Assembly (NCBI RefSeq): GCF_023078275.1
Contig: NC_062973.1
Location: 15,824,456-15,888,455, forward strand
DNA: 64,000 nt
Origin: Leguminivora glycinivorella
Lineage: Eukaryota; Arthropoda; Insecta; Lepidoptera; Tortricidae
Reading direction: 5' to 3'
Positions 35,736-47,411 of this stretch are shown piece by piece (position 1 is the stretch's first letter; the number at the start of each line of letters is the position of its first letter). The position numbers were made by a program, and so were the translations under genes. Under the pieces are notes generated by a model. The model was not told the DNA's origin and did not search any database. It was given only the letters and a program-made list of their open reading frames with translations.

Positions 35736-36620
35736 TATCATCAAACTAGGCTTAGAACTGCCTTTTATGCCTCGTTTTGTCAGTTCTGTGGCGGGGTCTG
35801 GCATAGTAAAGTTAATCTGACTGTATTGTTAAGATAAGATAAGATATGCAATCCGTTAAATGTACAAAAAAACTAGTTATCTGCATATACGAGTATCTTT
35901 TACACAACTACGCTGCCACGAAATTACTACAAATATAAGACCCCAGTAAATGTGGCAGTTGATGTAAGAGATAGTTCACACAAATACACACAAGCATGTA
36001 TGAATACTTCTTACTCTTTATCCTAGAGTAACAAACATATGGCCAAAGCATAGTTAGGGTCAGGTAATTGCCTCAAGGTTTCCTACTCCGAATAATGAAC
36101 GCGCTCGACTCCGAGAACTATTTCCTTACTTTTATTTGCTGTCTGCCGTAATCTTAAGGTCATTCATGGTTTGTCGGAGATCTTTCGTTATTTTAGTACA
36201 CGTCGTTACTCCTGCAAAGCCTCGGGTTTACCTTTTCTCCCGGTTGCGCGCCTATGAGAAAACCCGCTATTTCCTCACTATGATTTATCTCTCGGCCTGT
36301 AAGCTCCGGGTCACTTTTATAAATGTATTCGCTCAATGGAGGCGCACTTTGCTGCTGACTGGTCTAAAATCTACATATATTTGTCTTGGTAAAAGGTAAA
36401 CGGAAGCTAGAAAAAGATAGACATTAAAGTACCTACCTACAATTAACTCTTTAACCATTCGACGTTTGTTCTAGTCGTTCGATATTGAACTGTTATTATT
36501 ATTGTAGAGATGCGTTTTAAGTTTGGTGACAAATATTTTGCCACTACCGATTAAACAGCATATAACATAAGTAACATAACAGTTACGTTTGAAACTACAA
36601 GTAAATACGTATTATATGAG
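35736..36620. other. Non-coding stretch
   Basis: Nothing recognised. An 87-codon frame at 36136-36399 has no identifiable domain. Confidence 0.35.
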
Positions 36621-37163
36621 TTAAGACGATACGGTAGGGGTCAATTCTCAATACAAACGCTCTCGACTATTTCCTCCCTGGTTTTTGAAGATAGAGCAAT
36701 GATGCCAATGATTTTCTCAACACAGATTGTTATTATTTTTTTCTGTGTCGGACCGTTTTGTTTTTTTTGATATTCTGCTTTTTAAAGATTCTAGAGCCAA
36801 TCAAAAATTTCCAAAAGCGGCCTTTTTCATTGTGGCGCAAGAAAATGAAAATGAAATGAAATATTTATTTTTCAAGTAGGCATATTACAATGCGCATATG
36901 GTGTGATACTCAAGATTGGTAACAATTAACCAAAAAAGCTAAACGGTCCGACATAGATTATTTCATTGTTATTCAGATTCTCAAATTTCGTTCCAATTGA
37001 TTAAGTTTTGAAGGAGGAAAATGTCGACAGAGGACCCTCGATTTTAAAGATTTTTTTGAAATATCTTTTGACTGAGTTGTTCTTAATGGACAATTTTTTT
37101 CGATAAATCTAGTTAATAACAATGACTTTCCATTTTAGCATTTTCGCTACCGTATCCTCTTAA
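36621..37163. mobile_element. TTAA-flanked inverted-repeat element, copy 2
   Basis: TTAA at 36621 and 37160 flank GACGATACGGTAG and the inverted CTACCGTATCCTC. Sequence matches copy 1 (9572-10316) on both outer thirds. The middle (about 36750-36945) is unique to this copy and includes an ATGAAAATGAAATGAAAT stretch. Confidence 0.75.
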
Positions 37164-38367
37164 TATCGAGTTGTGCCAGTTTTCAACAATAAATAGCTTA
37201 ATTTCCGGGGAAAGTTTCAGTACCTATGTCATTTATAAATGAGTTGTTTGAGCGAGTGCATCCGCGTAAACCCGCCAAGCGGCGTTGGTCCTCAGCTCCT
37301 CACTGTCGTAACACTGTATGAAATAAACTTAAAATTAATGTGGAACTTTAAAATGCTGATATTATTGTTCTAATTTGTATTCAGTTCAAACATATCTATT
37401 CAATCGTAATATTTGATCACCATCTTATAATGTACGAAATTAGGAATTGTCAGCAGTGCGTTGTAAATTGCCACTTTGCCTGCGTGGGATAAAACGTGGA
37501 ATAATAATTTGCAAAAATATATGAGTAGGGCTATTATTTACCTACGTCAAAAAAGCTAACACTAAACAAACGACATTCTGACCGTAGAAGTGCGAAACAG
37601 CTCAAACAGCGCGTACTATTGTACGAAATAGCAAGAAGTTAATCAAAGTCGAGGTAATGGTGATGGAATCTACACTGTCGGACGTATTAGGTTCCACACA
37701 AACGCTGGCCGCCTGAAAAACAATGCGCCCCAAAACATTCAGGAGAGGACAAGAAAAGTTCAAATAACCCAAATTAAGGAGCGCAATAAAGAGACCCTTC
37801 GGAGAGCCTTGTGGGAGCAATTCATGAAAATGCCAGTCGAACGTTCCAGTAAAGATGTTCGAAGCAGCATAAAGGGTTGAATAAACAGGTAGGCTTCGTC
37901 GCGCCTTTCTTTTACTTCGCACTTTGAGACTTTTTGCAAGTTAAAGAGAATATCCACAATAAAGGCATTACGGCGGCTTTGTACTACCACCAATCTCAGT
38001 TTAATCGGTTTTCCCACTCGCGCAAATAAATAAAACTGCTATCTATTTGCTGTGAGAAAATAAAAGTGACTTTGTTGCAATGTACACAAAAAATGCGCAT
38101 GTTTAAATAGCCCATTCAACGAAGAACCATATCACCATAAACTTTTTAGCGGAAAGTTGCTTTGAATAAAAGTTGCCATAAACTATTCAGCCGCAATAAA
38201 TATCTGTCTAAATCATGTTCTCCTCCGAGACAGCCCAACTGGGAGCAATCTCAGTTAGGAACGACCGAAAAATATAACGTACATTTACAAATACTTGCCC
38301 CCTCAAAATAACGTATTAGGGAGCGCCGAGTATGACATAAATAGTGGCGGTGTGGAAGTCAGTCGAC
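37164..38367. other. Upstream region of the LRR gene
   Basis: No repeat copy is recognised. A minus-strand frame of 106 codons (37602-37922) lacks recognisable domains. This is the most likely place for proximal regulatory sites of the gene at 38771, but no specific site can be named. Confidence 0.35.
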
Positions 38368-38376
38368 TATATAAAA
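38368..38376 (+). promoter_or_regulatory. TATA box of the LRR gene (candidate)
   Basis: TATATAAAA stands at the edge of an abrupt change from AT-rich DNA to a GC- and CpG-rich segment (38395-38580). Transcription would start about 30 bp downstream, near 38400, giving a 5' leader of up to 370 nt. Confidence 0.5.
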
Positions 38377-38572
38377 ATGAGGTTGTGAGGGATATTACGG
38401 CGGCGGCAGGGCGCCGGCGCCGGGGCTCTCGCCCTTGCTCTCGCAGTTCGCGGGCAGACCCGTCGGCGCCCGCTGTGTGCCGGCCGCCCGCTCGCGCGAC
38501 ACACTCGCCCGCGACCCTTCCCGCGAGCCATCGTCGCCGCTCGCGCCCGACTTCCTCGCTCCGCCACGCGCC

Positions 38573-38764
38573 AGGTGAGCGCGAGTATGACTGACAGCTT
38601 CCGACACCCAAACGCGCCTACTTGAAGTGTCTGTGCCGGAGTGAAAACAACATGTTTCAAACAAGTAGAACACATGACATCAGTGCTGTTGTGAACCACG
38701 ATTGTATATCTCCGCTGACTCGACCGATCCTGGTATTTAATCCAGCATAGATCCAGGGTATCAG
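38573..38764 (+). other. Possible 5'UTR intron of the LRR gene
   Basis: CAG|GTGAGC at 38570-38578 is a textbook splice donor at the end of the CpG-rich leader. Possible acceptors before the ATG are TTTAATCCAG (ends 38744) and GGTATCAG (ends 38764); both have weak pyrimidine tracts. The alternative is that the donor belongs to another transcript or is not used. Confidence 0.35.
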
Positions 38765-38770
38765 AAGACA

Positions 38771-41290
38771 ATGACTCTAACTCTGATAAAATATTTCCTT
38801 TTTGTATTTTTATCGTTTTGGCAAGTTAGCGATCTAGCATCGACATGTCCAGAAAAATGTACGTGCCATAACAATCTAACGTTATCTTTAAAATGTTCCT
38901 ACAACGTAACGTTGAAAGAAAATCAGAATGTGTATCACGTGTCGGTGTGTTGCGACGAGGAAGAGCAAACATGGAGGCAGGAGTTCGCAAACAAAACACT
39001 ATCAGAAGTGATGGTCCGCTATTGCAGCGCGTGTGGCGGCGCCGACCTCGCCGCGCCGGCCCTCGACACCTACTCGCTAGCCATCACGAACAACAATATT
39101 TCTAAAATAGCGATCAACGTCAACAACCGAAACTTACGACAGATAAACTTATCGGATAATAGACTGAAATCCATTACCAAAGGCCTCTTTAATAATTTTT
39201 CATCTCTTCAAAAACTAATTTTAAGTAGAAATGAAATAATTAGCATATTTCCGGAAAGTTTTAATGGCCTATCAAGATTAGAATTGCTGGATTTATCGGA
39301 AAACAACCTAACGATCTTAGCGAACGTTTTTACGCCGCTTAAAAATCTCCAGCATCTTAATTTAAGTAGAAATAATATCGAGTTCATTCACGAGAATTAC
39401 TTCAACAATTGGTTGCTGCAACACTTGGACGTGTCGCATAACAACCTGAAGAAGATGGAGCCCGGCGCATTGCAGTTGTTGCCAAACCTGGCGCGCCTGC
39501 TGCTGACCGATAACCCTCACCTGGGGATCACGCAGCTGGATCGGCAGCTGCTGGTGGGCACGGGGCGCCGGCTGCAGCAGATCGATGCGTCGCGCACCGG
39601 CCTCTACCAGGTGCCCGAGGCCTTCACCCACTCCGTGCGCTTCCTGTCGCTCGTCGGCAACCAGATATCATCCGTCAGATGCGGCGATCTCGACAGCTAC
39701 CCGTTATTGCAGTCTCTCGACTTCTCTGATAACAAAATTGTTTCGGTCGAGGATGATTCCTTAGGTAGATTGGAAATGCTTTTATTACTAAATATCAATA
39801 AAAACATTTTAACGAGCGTACCAAAATCTCTACCTGATGAGCTGAAATATTTGTCCGTGAATGACAATCTTGTGAAGAACTTATCTCGACACGACTTCAA
39901 AAGTTTACCCAATTTGCGAATATTGCTACTCAAAAATAATCAGATACGATACATCGAAGACCATGTTTTCGACGATTTATTGTCTCTCGAAATGCTGGAT
40001 CTGTCGAATAATCCGATACAAGTTCTGTCGTCAAATACTTTTGACGGACCTCTGTCTCTTCGCGACTTGAGGCTGTGCTACCTGAACGTGTCGGTGCCGG
40101 CGCAGGACGGCTCGTTCCCCGTGCCGTCCCCGGAGAGCGTGCAGATGCTGCACCTGCAGGCCAGCCCCGGCCTGGCGCGCCAGCTGCTCGCCGACTCCGC
40201 CGCGCTCGCCGCCTTCTCGCATCTCCAATACCTAGACTTAAGAATGAACAATCTGTCGGAAATAAGAAACGACTTGCTATTCTATCTTAGTCAGTTAAAA
40301 ACCCTGAGATTACACGGCAATAGCCTAAACTGTAGCGCCAAAATGTGGCTGAAAGATTGGATGAATTGGAACCAGTCTACGTCAAACGGCGAAAGCTGTT
40401 ATTACTCTACTTCAGAAGCCAAAGAGGATATAATAAAATATAACTGTACTTTCCCGGAAACGTTCACCATAAGCGAGAGTTTACCGCCGGTGAATTTGTA
40501 CAGCACAGAAATGATAAATAAATTGTTGAGGTATTATGGTTTTCTCAATAATAAAACAGAGAAAAATTTCGAGTATACAAAACGTGACAAGATTAAACAT
40601 AACTCTGTTAGCTACGATTACGAGTCGAAATTGAACAAGACCGTTGCCAAATATACGAAATATGCTAATAGTTCCGTCTCTGGTGAAAAGAAAGACTCGA
40701 TAAAGATGAAAAATGCCATAAAATTCCCATATTATGACTACTTAAACGAAACTATGGCCATAAAATCACGCGAGTCCTCCAAAATACTAGAGCAGAACAA
40801 ACTTTTACACGATCAATTAAATATAGATCAAAGATTTTTGGACACAGAGCCTAATTTATCTCCAGCGCTGCGGGACTCGAAAAAAGGGAATGAAGATGAC
40901 ATTCCAGAAATTCGGCAAAATAATAAATCTGGTAAGCGCTTGAATACACCAGTGGAAGCTAAAAAACTTTTACAAATGAACTTAGTGAAAAATGAATCTC
41001 ACCCGGCGACCCTTTTAAATGTAACTCATAATGAAATAGGGCTCGTCGTCGCAGGCGGCAACCAGACTGCGGATGCGAACGAAAAATCACAGTTCTCGCC
41101 GTATCAGTCCCCTCACACAAACTATGCGCAATACATGGGCACGGTCGCCGTGTCCGTACTGATAGTAATGTCATTGATACTTTGGATCAGTTTTCGCCTA
41201 AGATATAGGAGAAGGCGGGTGCCAATTGTGGAGGTGGAGACTGAGGACCAAATAGAGGTGTCGAATATATCTGGCGGCGTGCTTTGGTGA
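38771..41290 (+). CDS. Leucine-rich-repeat single-pass membrane protein (839 aa)
   Basis: A single open frame of 839 codons encodes a type I membrane protein. Residues 1-24 form a signal peptide. Cys-rich N-terminal region: C26, C30, C32, C42, then C60/C61 and C85/C88. About 16 leucine-rich repeats span residues 122-520, of the form LxxLxLSxNxI/L. A Cys-containing cap follows (NCS at about 520, NCTFPE near 557), then a Lys/Asn-rich stalk to 789 with many NxS/T glycosylation sites. The membrane helix is at about 790-808, followed by an Arg-rich stop-transfer patch (RYRRRR) and a 31-residue tail. There is no TIR, kinase or immunoglobulin domain, so it is not a Toll receptor or a kekkon-type protein. 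Cell-surface adhesion or ligand binding is the likely role by family; the exact orthologue was not recognised. The ATG at 38771 directly precedes the signal peptide. Codons for about residues 220-300 and 440-485 are much richer in G/C than the rest. Confidence 0.93.
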   Translation: MTLTLIKYFLFVFLSFWQVSDLASTCPEKCTCHNNLTLSLKCSYNVTLKENQNVYHVSVCCDEEEQTWRQEFANKTLSEVMVRYCSACGGADLAAPALDTYSLAITNNNISKIAINVNNRNLRQINLSDNRLKSITKGLFNNFSSLQKLILSRNEIISIFPESFNGLSRLELLDLSENNLTILANVFTPLKNLQHLNLSRNNIEFIHENYFNNWLLQHLDVSHNNLKKMEPGALQLLPNLARLLLTDNPHLGITQLDRQLLVGTGRRLQQIDASRTGLYQVPEAFTHSVRFLSLVGNQISSVRCGDLDSYPLLQSLDFSDNKIVSVEDDSLGRLEMLLLLNINKNILTSVPKSLPDELKYLSVNDNLVKNLSRHDFKSLPNLRILLLKNNQIRYIEDHVFDDLLSLEMLDLSNNPIQVLSSNTFDGPLSLRDLRLCYLNVSVPAQDGSFPVPSPESVQMLHLQASPGLARQLLADSAALAAFSHLQYLDLRMNNLSEIRNDLLFYLSQLKTLRLHGNSLNCSAKMWLKDWMNWNQSTSNGESCYYSTSEAKEDIIKYNCTFPETFTISESLPPVNLYSTEMINKLLRYYGFLNNKTEKNFEYTKRDKIKHNSVSYDYESKLNKTVAKYTKYANSSVSGEKKDSIKMKNAIKFPYYDYLNETMAIKSRESSKILEQNKLLHDQLNIDQRFLDTEPNLSPALRDSKKGNEDDIPEIRQNNKSGKRLNTPVEAKKLLQMNLVKNESHPATLLNVTHNEIGLVVAGGNQTADANEKSQFSPYQSPHTNYAQYMGTVAVSVLIVMSLILWISFRLRYRRRRVPIVEVETEDQIEVSNISGGVLW

Positions 41291-41595
41291 CACCTGCGCG
41301 CAGCCGACCCCACTCCCTTCGAATACGACTCGCTTCTAACGTAGCACCAGTGTGAGTATCTACTTGTACATACCATTTACCCTTTGACCGCCACACGCGG
41401 CTCTGTTTTACTGTGCATTTACGTGACTGGGCAGTTAGTAGTTGCGCCGGTATTTGTTTACGAAGAGTGTTTGAGTCGCAACAATACGCTGCAGCTTGTG
41501 GCGGTTTGGAGGTAGAACTATTTTTTCAAATTGGTATTCAAATACCCATAGCAAATAAGATGGCAGTCGTAGATCGATAAACGCTAAACGAATGG

Positions 41596-41601
41596 AATAA
41601 A
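41596..41601 (+). terminator. Poly(A) signal of the LRR gene
   Basis: AATAAA about 305 bp after the TGA stop, followed by a TTTTTAAAAAC segment. It is the first such hexamer downstream on this strand. Confidence 0.5.
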
Positions 41602-41938
41602 TTTTTAAAAACAAGAATGACAGATGATACATATGTACAGTCACGTGATTTCCCACATTACTCAAGTTTCGGTTGGCGTTTTCGGATTGCTATCTTGAGC
41701 CTATTTAACGCAACAAATTAGTATAATTTTTTTAATGAGCAACATCCTGCATTAAACTAGCTGGTCCCATAAGAGTAAAAGGATATTTTTATGCGACGTG
41801 TATTTTTGGTTTAGGTAATCTCATATATAATCTTAGGCTTTATTCCTAAGAAAATATCCTCTTTCAATCTATCTTAATATTCGCATCTTTGAAAATAATG
41901 TAGTATTGTAGTTCATCAAAAACATCGCGAAAAATAAA
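41602..41938. other. Downstream flank of the LRR gene
   Basis: AT-rich spacer between the poly(A) signal and the hAT-type element. Nothing else recognised. Confidence 0.35.
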
Positions 41939-41946
41939 CTCGCAAT

Positions 41947-43421
41947 TAGGGATTGCAATCCGGTCTGATTCCCAATCCGGCCGGATCCGGCCGGATTTCG
42001 GCCCCAATCCGGCGGATCCGGCCGGATCCGGCCGGATTGGCCTTGAGGACTAAAAGTACCCAAATAGTGCCTTTTTTTTGCATGTTTTCACCATAATATG
42101 ACAAGTATGATGGTATTTTGCATCACGATTAATAAACCAACAGTTTAAAGGCTTAGAAATCAACTTTTTTACCAGTTAACAAGTAAATTTTACTAAAATA
42201 ATCAGTCGCAAATCAAATTATTTCGTTCTTTTGAAACTTTGATAGGATAAAAAAATTATTATTAGTGTAACGTTTTACAGTAATACCTATAGAGCTTTTA
42301 AGATACGATAAAGAGCGGACATTATAACATACCTACAAACATACATGCATTATGAGATCAGTATTAAAAAAAACCTGTATTGTGTTATTTTACAGTTAAC
42401 TTTACTCACATGAAAAGAAGAACAAAAAAAGTATCACAATCATATTAAGCATAACTGTTAAAAGTCAGCGTTAACCTTTTATTAGTCTGTGTAAAAATAT
42501 CCAGTATCGGTTAAGAAAAACTACAGTAACAAAATTTAAGTCAGCAAGAGTAATTGACCTTAGTATTATTTGCTATTGCTGAATCAACAATCTTACTTCT
42601 TACTTTAGCTCACCTTTTAAATATGTTCATTTTTAAGCTTCGAATTTTATTATTCTCGTAGCAATATGCTCTCATAATTCTCATATTATGCTGAAAACAT
42701 GTTGTTGATCTTGAAGTCCCACAGTGACCACAGAGGTGCAAAGGGCCTTCACGAGCTCGCGCCACGCCTCCCTATCTTCAGCTACCCTCGTGGTCTCGCT
42801 CCAGCTCGATCCGGTCGCTCGTAGTCCATACTCAACGGATCGCTTCCATGAGTTTCCAGGGCGCTCGGAGCCACGACTTGCATTTTGCGGTTTTCAGCCA
42901 AAAGCAATGGTTGCGTTATTTCGTTCCCCTCTTTGAATAGTGTGCCATCCATGTTCCTTTTTCTGTCGCGGTTGGCTGCTATATACTCCATAGGTCTTGA
43001 TTTCGGATAGTGTCTGGCCAGAAAACGCGAAGGATCGACCTCAGACCATGGCTCTTTGTCACTCTCCACCACTCCACATTATGCATCCCAACAAACAATT
43101 CCACAGATTTCACTACGGATTCCAAAACGGAAAGTGTAACGCGTTGCTTGAGCACATTATTTGACTTCCAAACGGCCTCCTAATGCAAAGAACATACGTA
43201 CTAAAATATTTTTTGATTGGAAATCAGACTGGATTGCAGTCACCCGTTGAGCGACGTTCAAATGTTGCCGTAAAATTATTTTTTTTGCACTATTTTAACA
43301 TATCATGTTACATTACCGGATCCGGTACCGGATCCGGCGAATTTCACCGGATCCGGTGGCATGAAAAAAGCACCGGATCCGGCCGGATTACCGGATCCGC
43401 CGGACCGGATTGTAATCCCTA
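41947..43421. mobile_element. hAT-type non-autonomous element with 8-bp target duplication
   Basis: CTCGCAAT at 41939-41946 is repeated exactly at 43422-43429. The element ends are TAGGGATTGCAATCCGG and (inverted) CCGGATTGTAATCCCTA. Both ends are followed inward by clusters of the palindromic word CCGGATCCGG. An 8-bp duplication and TAGGG ends are the hAT signature. The 1.47-kb interior has no transposase; a LINE scrap lies at about 42720-43072. Confidence 0.9.
42720..43072 (-). pseudogene. Possible LINE C-terminal scrap inside the hAT-type element
   Basis: A 96-codon minus-strand frame (43072-42782) is followed, in another frame, by a short peptide AEDREAWRELVKALC (42780-42735). That DRE.WR ending is typical of LINE reverse transcriptase C-termini. 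The rest of the frame is not recognised, so the assignment is weak. Confidence 0.35.
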
Positions 43422-43429
43422 CTCGCAAT

Positions 43430-45612
43430 ACTAAGTGTGACGATGTTACTGCGCACGAAATTATTCATTTGGCGTCTAATTTAATAAAACTATAAAGGTT
43501 CATTCATACTGATCTTTACCAACTGTGATTATTATGTGGTCGTATCAAAAATACACGCTGTATAAGCTTACCCGATAACCAATGAAGGTTTGAATGTTTT
43601 TTTTTGTGGATCTCTATTGTTTGCCACACTGATTTGTATTGTTTGTCCGTATTTTCGTTAGGCATAATTTAGTATTTCTCAGAAACGCATAACTTCAGGA
43701 TTGCCATAACTAAAACAAAGCTATCTATGAATGATCTTAACAAAAACCCTGAATAGTTTCAGAATTATGAGCAATGGTAATCTATCTGGCAATCAAACAT
43801 AAACTATAACTTCCAATAATTATGTCAAACAAAGAGATCCGGTTTTTTGCATTTACTCTTAAAAATTGTTAACGAGTATTTTGTTACACAACAGCCATCA
43901 GTTTTTACGAGTGAATGCAAAAAATGCCTAGATTTTATATTCTGAACAACCCGATAATTGAGCCTTAATTTCGGCAAACAGGAATGTAAATGGGAACAAT
44001 AGGTTGTTCCAGCATGACGTTTCACGCAGAGACGGCTGTACGTGTAGATAACGCGTTCTTTGTTGCAGCGCGGGGCGGTCGGCTGCTCGCCGTACGGGAG
44101 CTGTTATGTGATATAATTGGACGTGCATATTTTTCTACGGAATAAGTACAAAGTTGGATGGGCAGCGATGCTTATACTTGTTTGTGTAAAAGTGTAAATA
44201 AACTTTGTTAACTAACTTAGGACATAGAGATACGTATTTTTGTGTAAAGTAGTAGCATTGTGATCTGGTTTGTTTGAGTATAGGTAAGTGTACCTATGAC
44301 CTATATTTTTTAAGAAATACGTATTAATAATTAATGTTGCTATAAAACATTTACATAGAGCAGATCTTGTCTTCCTTGTTAACCTTTTCATTGTAATAAA
44401 TGACATAAGATATCTTGTAAATGATCATACCGTGGTCAGATCATGTAGTGCCAAATCGTTTGGAATCGTACATTTATGATCCATGTATTTACACAAAAAT
44501 TATTATCAAGATGTTTATTTTTAGCAAAAACAAATTAAGAGAAGTACCAATCTCAAATGCCGATGTAAAATGAATTAAGCACGTATCGCTTTTCTGTAGA
44601 CAAGATGTCAAACGTTCACGCTCCGTAAAGTATCGTAGTCTTTCTATCGCCCTTTCCTATAATGGCGACATTAGCGACGAAGACACACTACGAGCTTGAA
44701 AGATTGGCATTTTGTCTATGTGCCCTGATCTATGTTTTAATTCATTACGTGCTACTCCTTGATTATACTTACATAAAGATAATTAGTTAATAACCTTCCT
44801 TATGCGTTGCCGTGGTCGGGTAATTAGACGAAGACTGTCGAAGCTCAAATCGTAATCACACAATTATAATTAACAGTTCCCCACCTATTATATGTATGTG
44901 TATCGACCTACATGTGAGTTAAACAATTATTTATGTATATTTACGAATCAATTACCGCTTTTTTACTTTGTAAAGCTGTTTCTTTGTTTTTCTACACATT
45001 GTCTAGAGACTTATCCACTGTATTAAGTATTTGCTGGTAAATTCATTATAAGTTGTATTACATTATAAGTAGTACCTACTACTCAAAATCACCCCACTAT
45101 TAACACATTCCTGATCATTGAAATTATGATTAACAATTTCATGAAATCATCTAGGTAAATCCTCCCATTTTCCTTATTCATAAATCGAATTTAAAAAAGG
45201 TATCGGCCCACGTGAAAATGTATTCGCCATTCCATGAAAACCAGATGTTTACAACACCTTATTTTTCATGTAGGTATTACGCTGATTGACAGAATTTCCA
45301 ATATTTGATATAAGTACGTATTAATAGTTTGCTATAGGTAAATATCAATGCTGCCACTTATTTCATGTTGGTCCAAAATGTATTAAACACTATAATCTTC
45401 TTTGTGTTTATCAATGTTTTGCAGGGTAGGTACCTACATATTAAAGTTAACTTACAGAAAAAAAAATGTAGGCTCATGGGTCTATTTTAACACAAATTAC
45501 ATACTTACATTTCGTTTCTTAGCATGTATTAGAAATAACTAAATAGAAGTATCTAAGCGTGCTGCTTTACTATAACCTGAAAGTAACTATGTACTGAGTT
45601 TGATGATAAATA
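43430..45612. other. Non-coding stretch
   Basis: AT-rich. A few overlapping short frames lie at 43825-44128 with no domain. No repeat copy recognised. Confidence 0.35.
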
Positions 45613-46032
45613 ATAGTTATTTGTTATACAAGGGAGCAAAGTTGTATTTTAACGCCGAGTGTGGAATTAAAAAACGAGCAAGTGAAAGGATTCTATAGTT
45701 GAAGTGTTCGAGAATAGAATCCTGAACTTGCGAGTTTTTAAACACACGAGAAGTAAAATACATTTCCACCCGAGTGTAACACAAAACTTTTCCCCTCACT
45801 ATAGCGAGGAAACTACAACGCAAAAAAAGTTTATCACTGCTTCCAGTAGTTCCACAGGTGATAAATCATCTTAACTACTAGATTCACCTACTTTTATCAA
45901 TTTTAAAGCAGTTAATTTGACTTTATTCAAGGGTAAATTACTTTACCCACTAGTGAATAAAATGCGTTTTTACCCGCTGGTATTAAAGGAAAAAACACGT
46001 GTCTCCGAGCTAGTGAGGGGAAAAAATAGTTA
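45613..46032 (-). repeat. ~400-bp interspersed repeat, copy 3 (reverse orientation)
   Basis: Starts TAGTTATTTGTTATACAAGG and ends GAGCTAGTGAGGGGAAAAA; this is the reverse complement of the copies at 19222 and 32100. It carries several substitutions and lacks part of the middle hairpin. Confidence 0.85.
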
Positions 46033-47298
46033 TCCCAACATTGCTCTAAGTATCTCACTAGACAAATATCTGACAGTGGGTACCTATCCTAATAATGAAT
46101 AATTCACCTGTTAAAGTGTACATTGCGAGATAACTAGCATGTGACATCGGATACTCGACACTAGTTTACATTTTGATATCGTTTAATAGCTTTCACGAGA
46201 ACAATGGGAGGCGAGCGTTGTGTCTGTGCGGTTTAACTCGATTTATTTGTAAGTTTGTCAACAATGGAGCTCATACTCGTATGAAGCACAAATTTAATAT
46301 AAATGCCTTAAATATTCGTAAATGAGGAAATAATATTTATGATGATAAAAAATTGTCTTTCGCCAGTGACATACAATTGAATGACTAACATACCAATTGT
46401 TTTGTAAAAACCATACCTTATATTCCTATGCTATGCATGATAAAAAAGACCTGTTTTAGCAATTGATACACCCTTAACAGTAATTGCTCCAAGATATCTA
46501 ACATGTCAGACAAGATATTAACGGTGAATAATGTTACTTTATCGCGTTCGACTTCAAAAATGTGTACAAAATGCGAGAATTTAGTGTTACATATAACATG
46601 TCGATTTCTCGAAAAAACTCGTACCTATCCTGTTCTGTCAATCCAAAGAATGTAAAAATTTACTTACTTTATATGGGATGCATACAGTTACATAGTTATT
46701 GTGGTTAAACTTAAATACCTACGGGTTATTTTTGACGATACTCATTAATTGTACTATATTACCATAAACCGGGACTTAATTAAGTGAATTACAAATATTT
46801 CTTTGGCGTTCATAATTACAAGAAAGCTGACAGCTATGCACCTTTGCACTATGGTTTATTAACTTCTTGTGGAAACAGTGGTAATTCTTAAAATTGTGGA
46901 TATAATAGGAAAATAAAGTGCTAAGAAAGGGTCAAGTCATTTGTTACGACTAGTGAAAACCATTAAGTAAACAAGTCGGTTAAAAAGTCGTTAAATAGGA
47001 TTTCTAGTGGAGTCCGAAAGAGAAATCTCTTCTTCCCAGAATCGTGACAAGGAAATATTTATAACAATGATCACGGATATTATGTTATTAAACGAGTGTA
47101 TCAAACGTCGTGGATATTGGGAGTACATAGATCTTGTCTAAGATAACCTCAAAGAAGAGCCTAGTAAATACAGCGTGTGTATTCCATACGGGCGAATATC
47201 TTAATAGCAATTAGTATCGGACCTGAGGAGCCCAACTATGTACGTTTTTCAACTATGTTCATTCAGCACACAATGTATTACGTCCACATCAATTAGCG
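46033..47298. other. Non-coding stretch
   Basis: Nothing recognised. Confidence 0.35.
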
Positions 47299-47411
47299 TA
47301 AAGTCAGCCAAAAAAGTGGTTTATCACTTTTCGACCATGAGGTCGACCGCACCGTACCTCATTTCGACTATAGAGTCGAACATAGGTTAAACACTTTCTT
47401 GGCTGACCGTA
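47299..47411. mobile_element. Short MITE, family A, copy 2
   Basis: Ends AAAGTCAGCCAAAAAAGTGG and CTTTCTTGGCTGACCGTA are inverted. The same family as 3265-3357, with an extra GACCATGAGGTCGACC-type segment in the loop. Confidence 0.7.

Noticed and set aside
37602..37922. 106-codon minus-strand frame upstream of the LRR gene
   Set aside because: No domain, overlaps another frame on the same strand, and has no promoter or splice support.
38295..38771. Several Arg/Ala-rich frames on both strands in the CpG-rich leader
   Set aside because: GC-rich DNA has few stop codons; these overlap one another and the likely 5'UTR.
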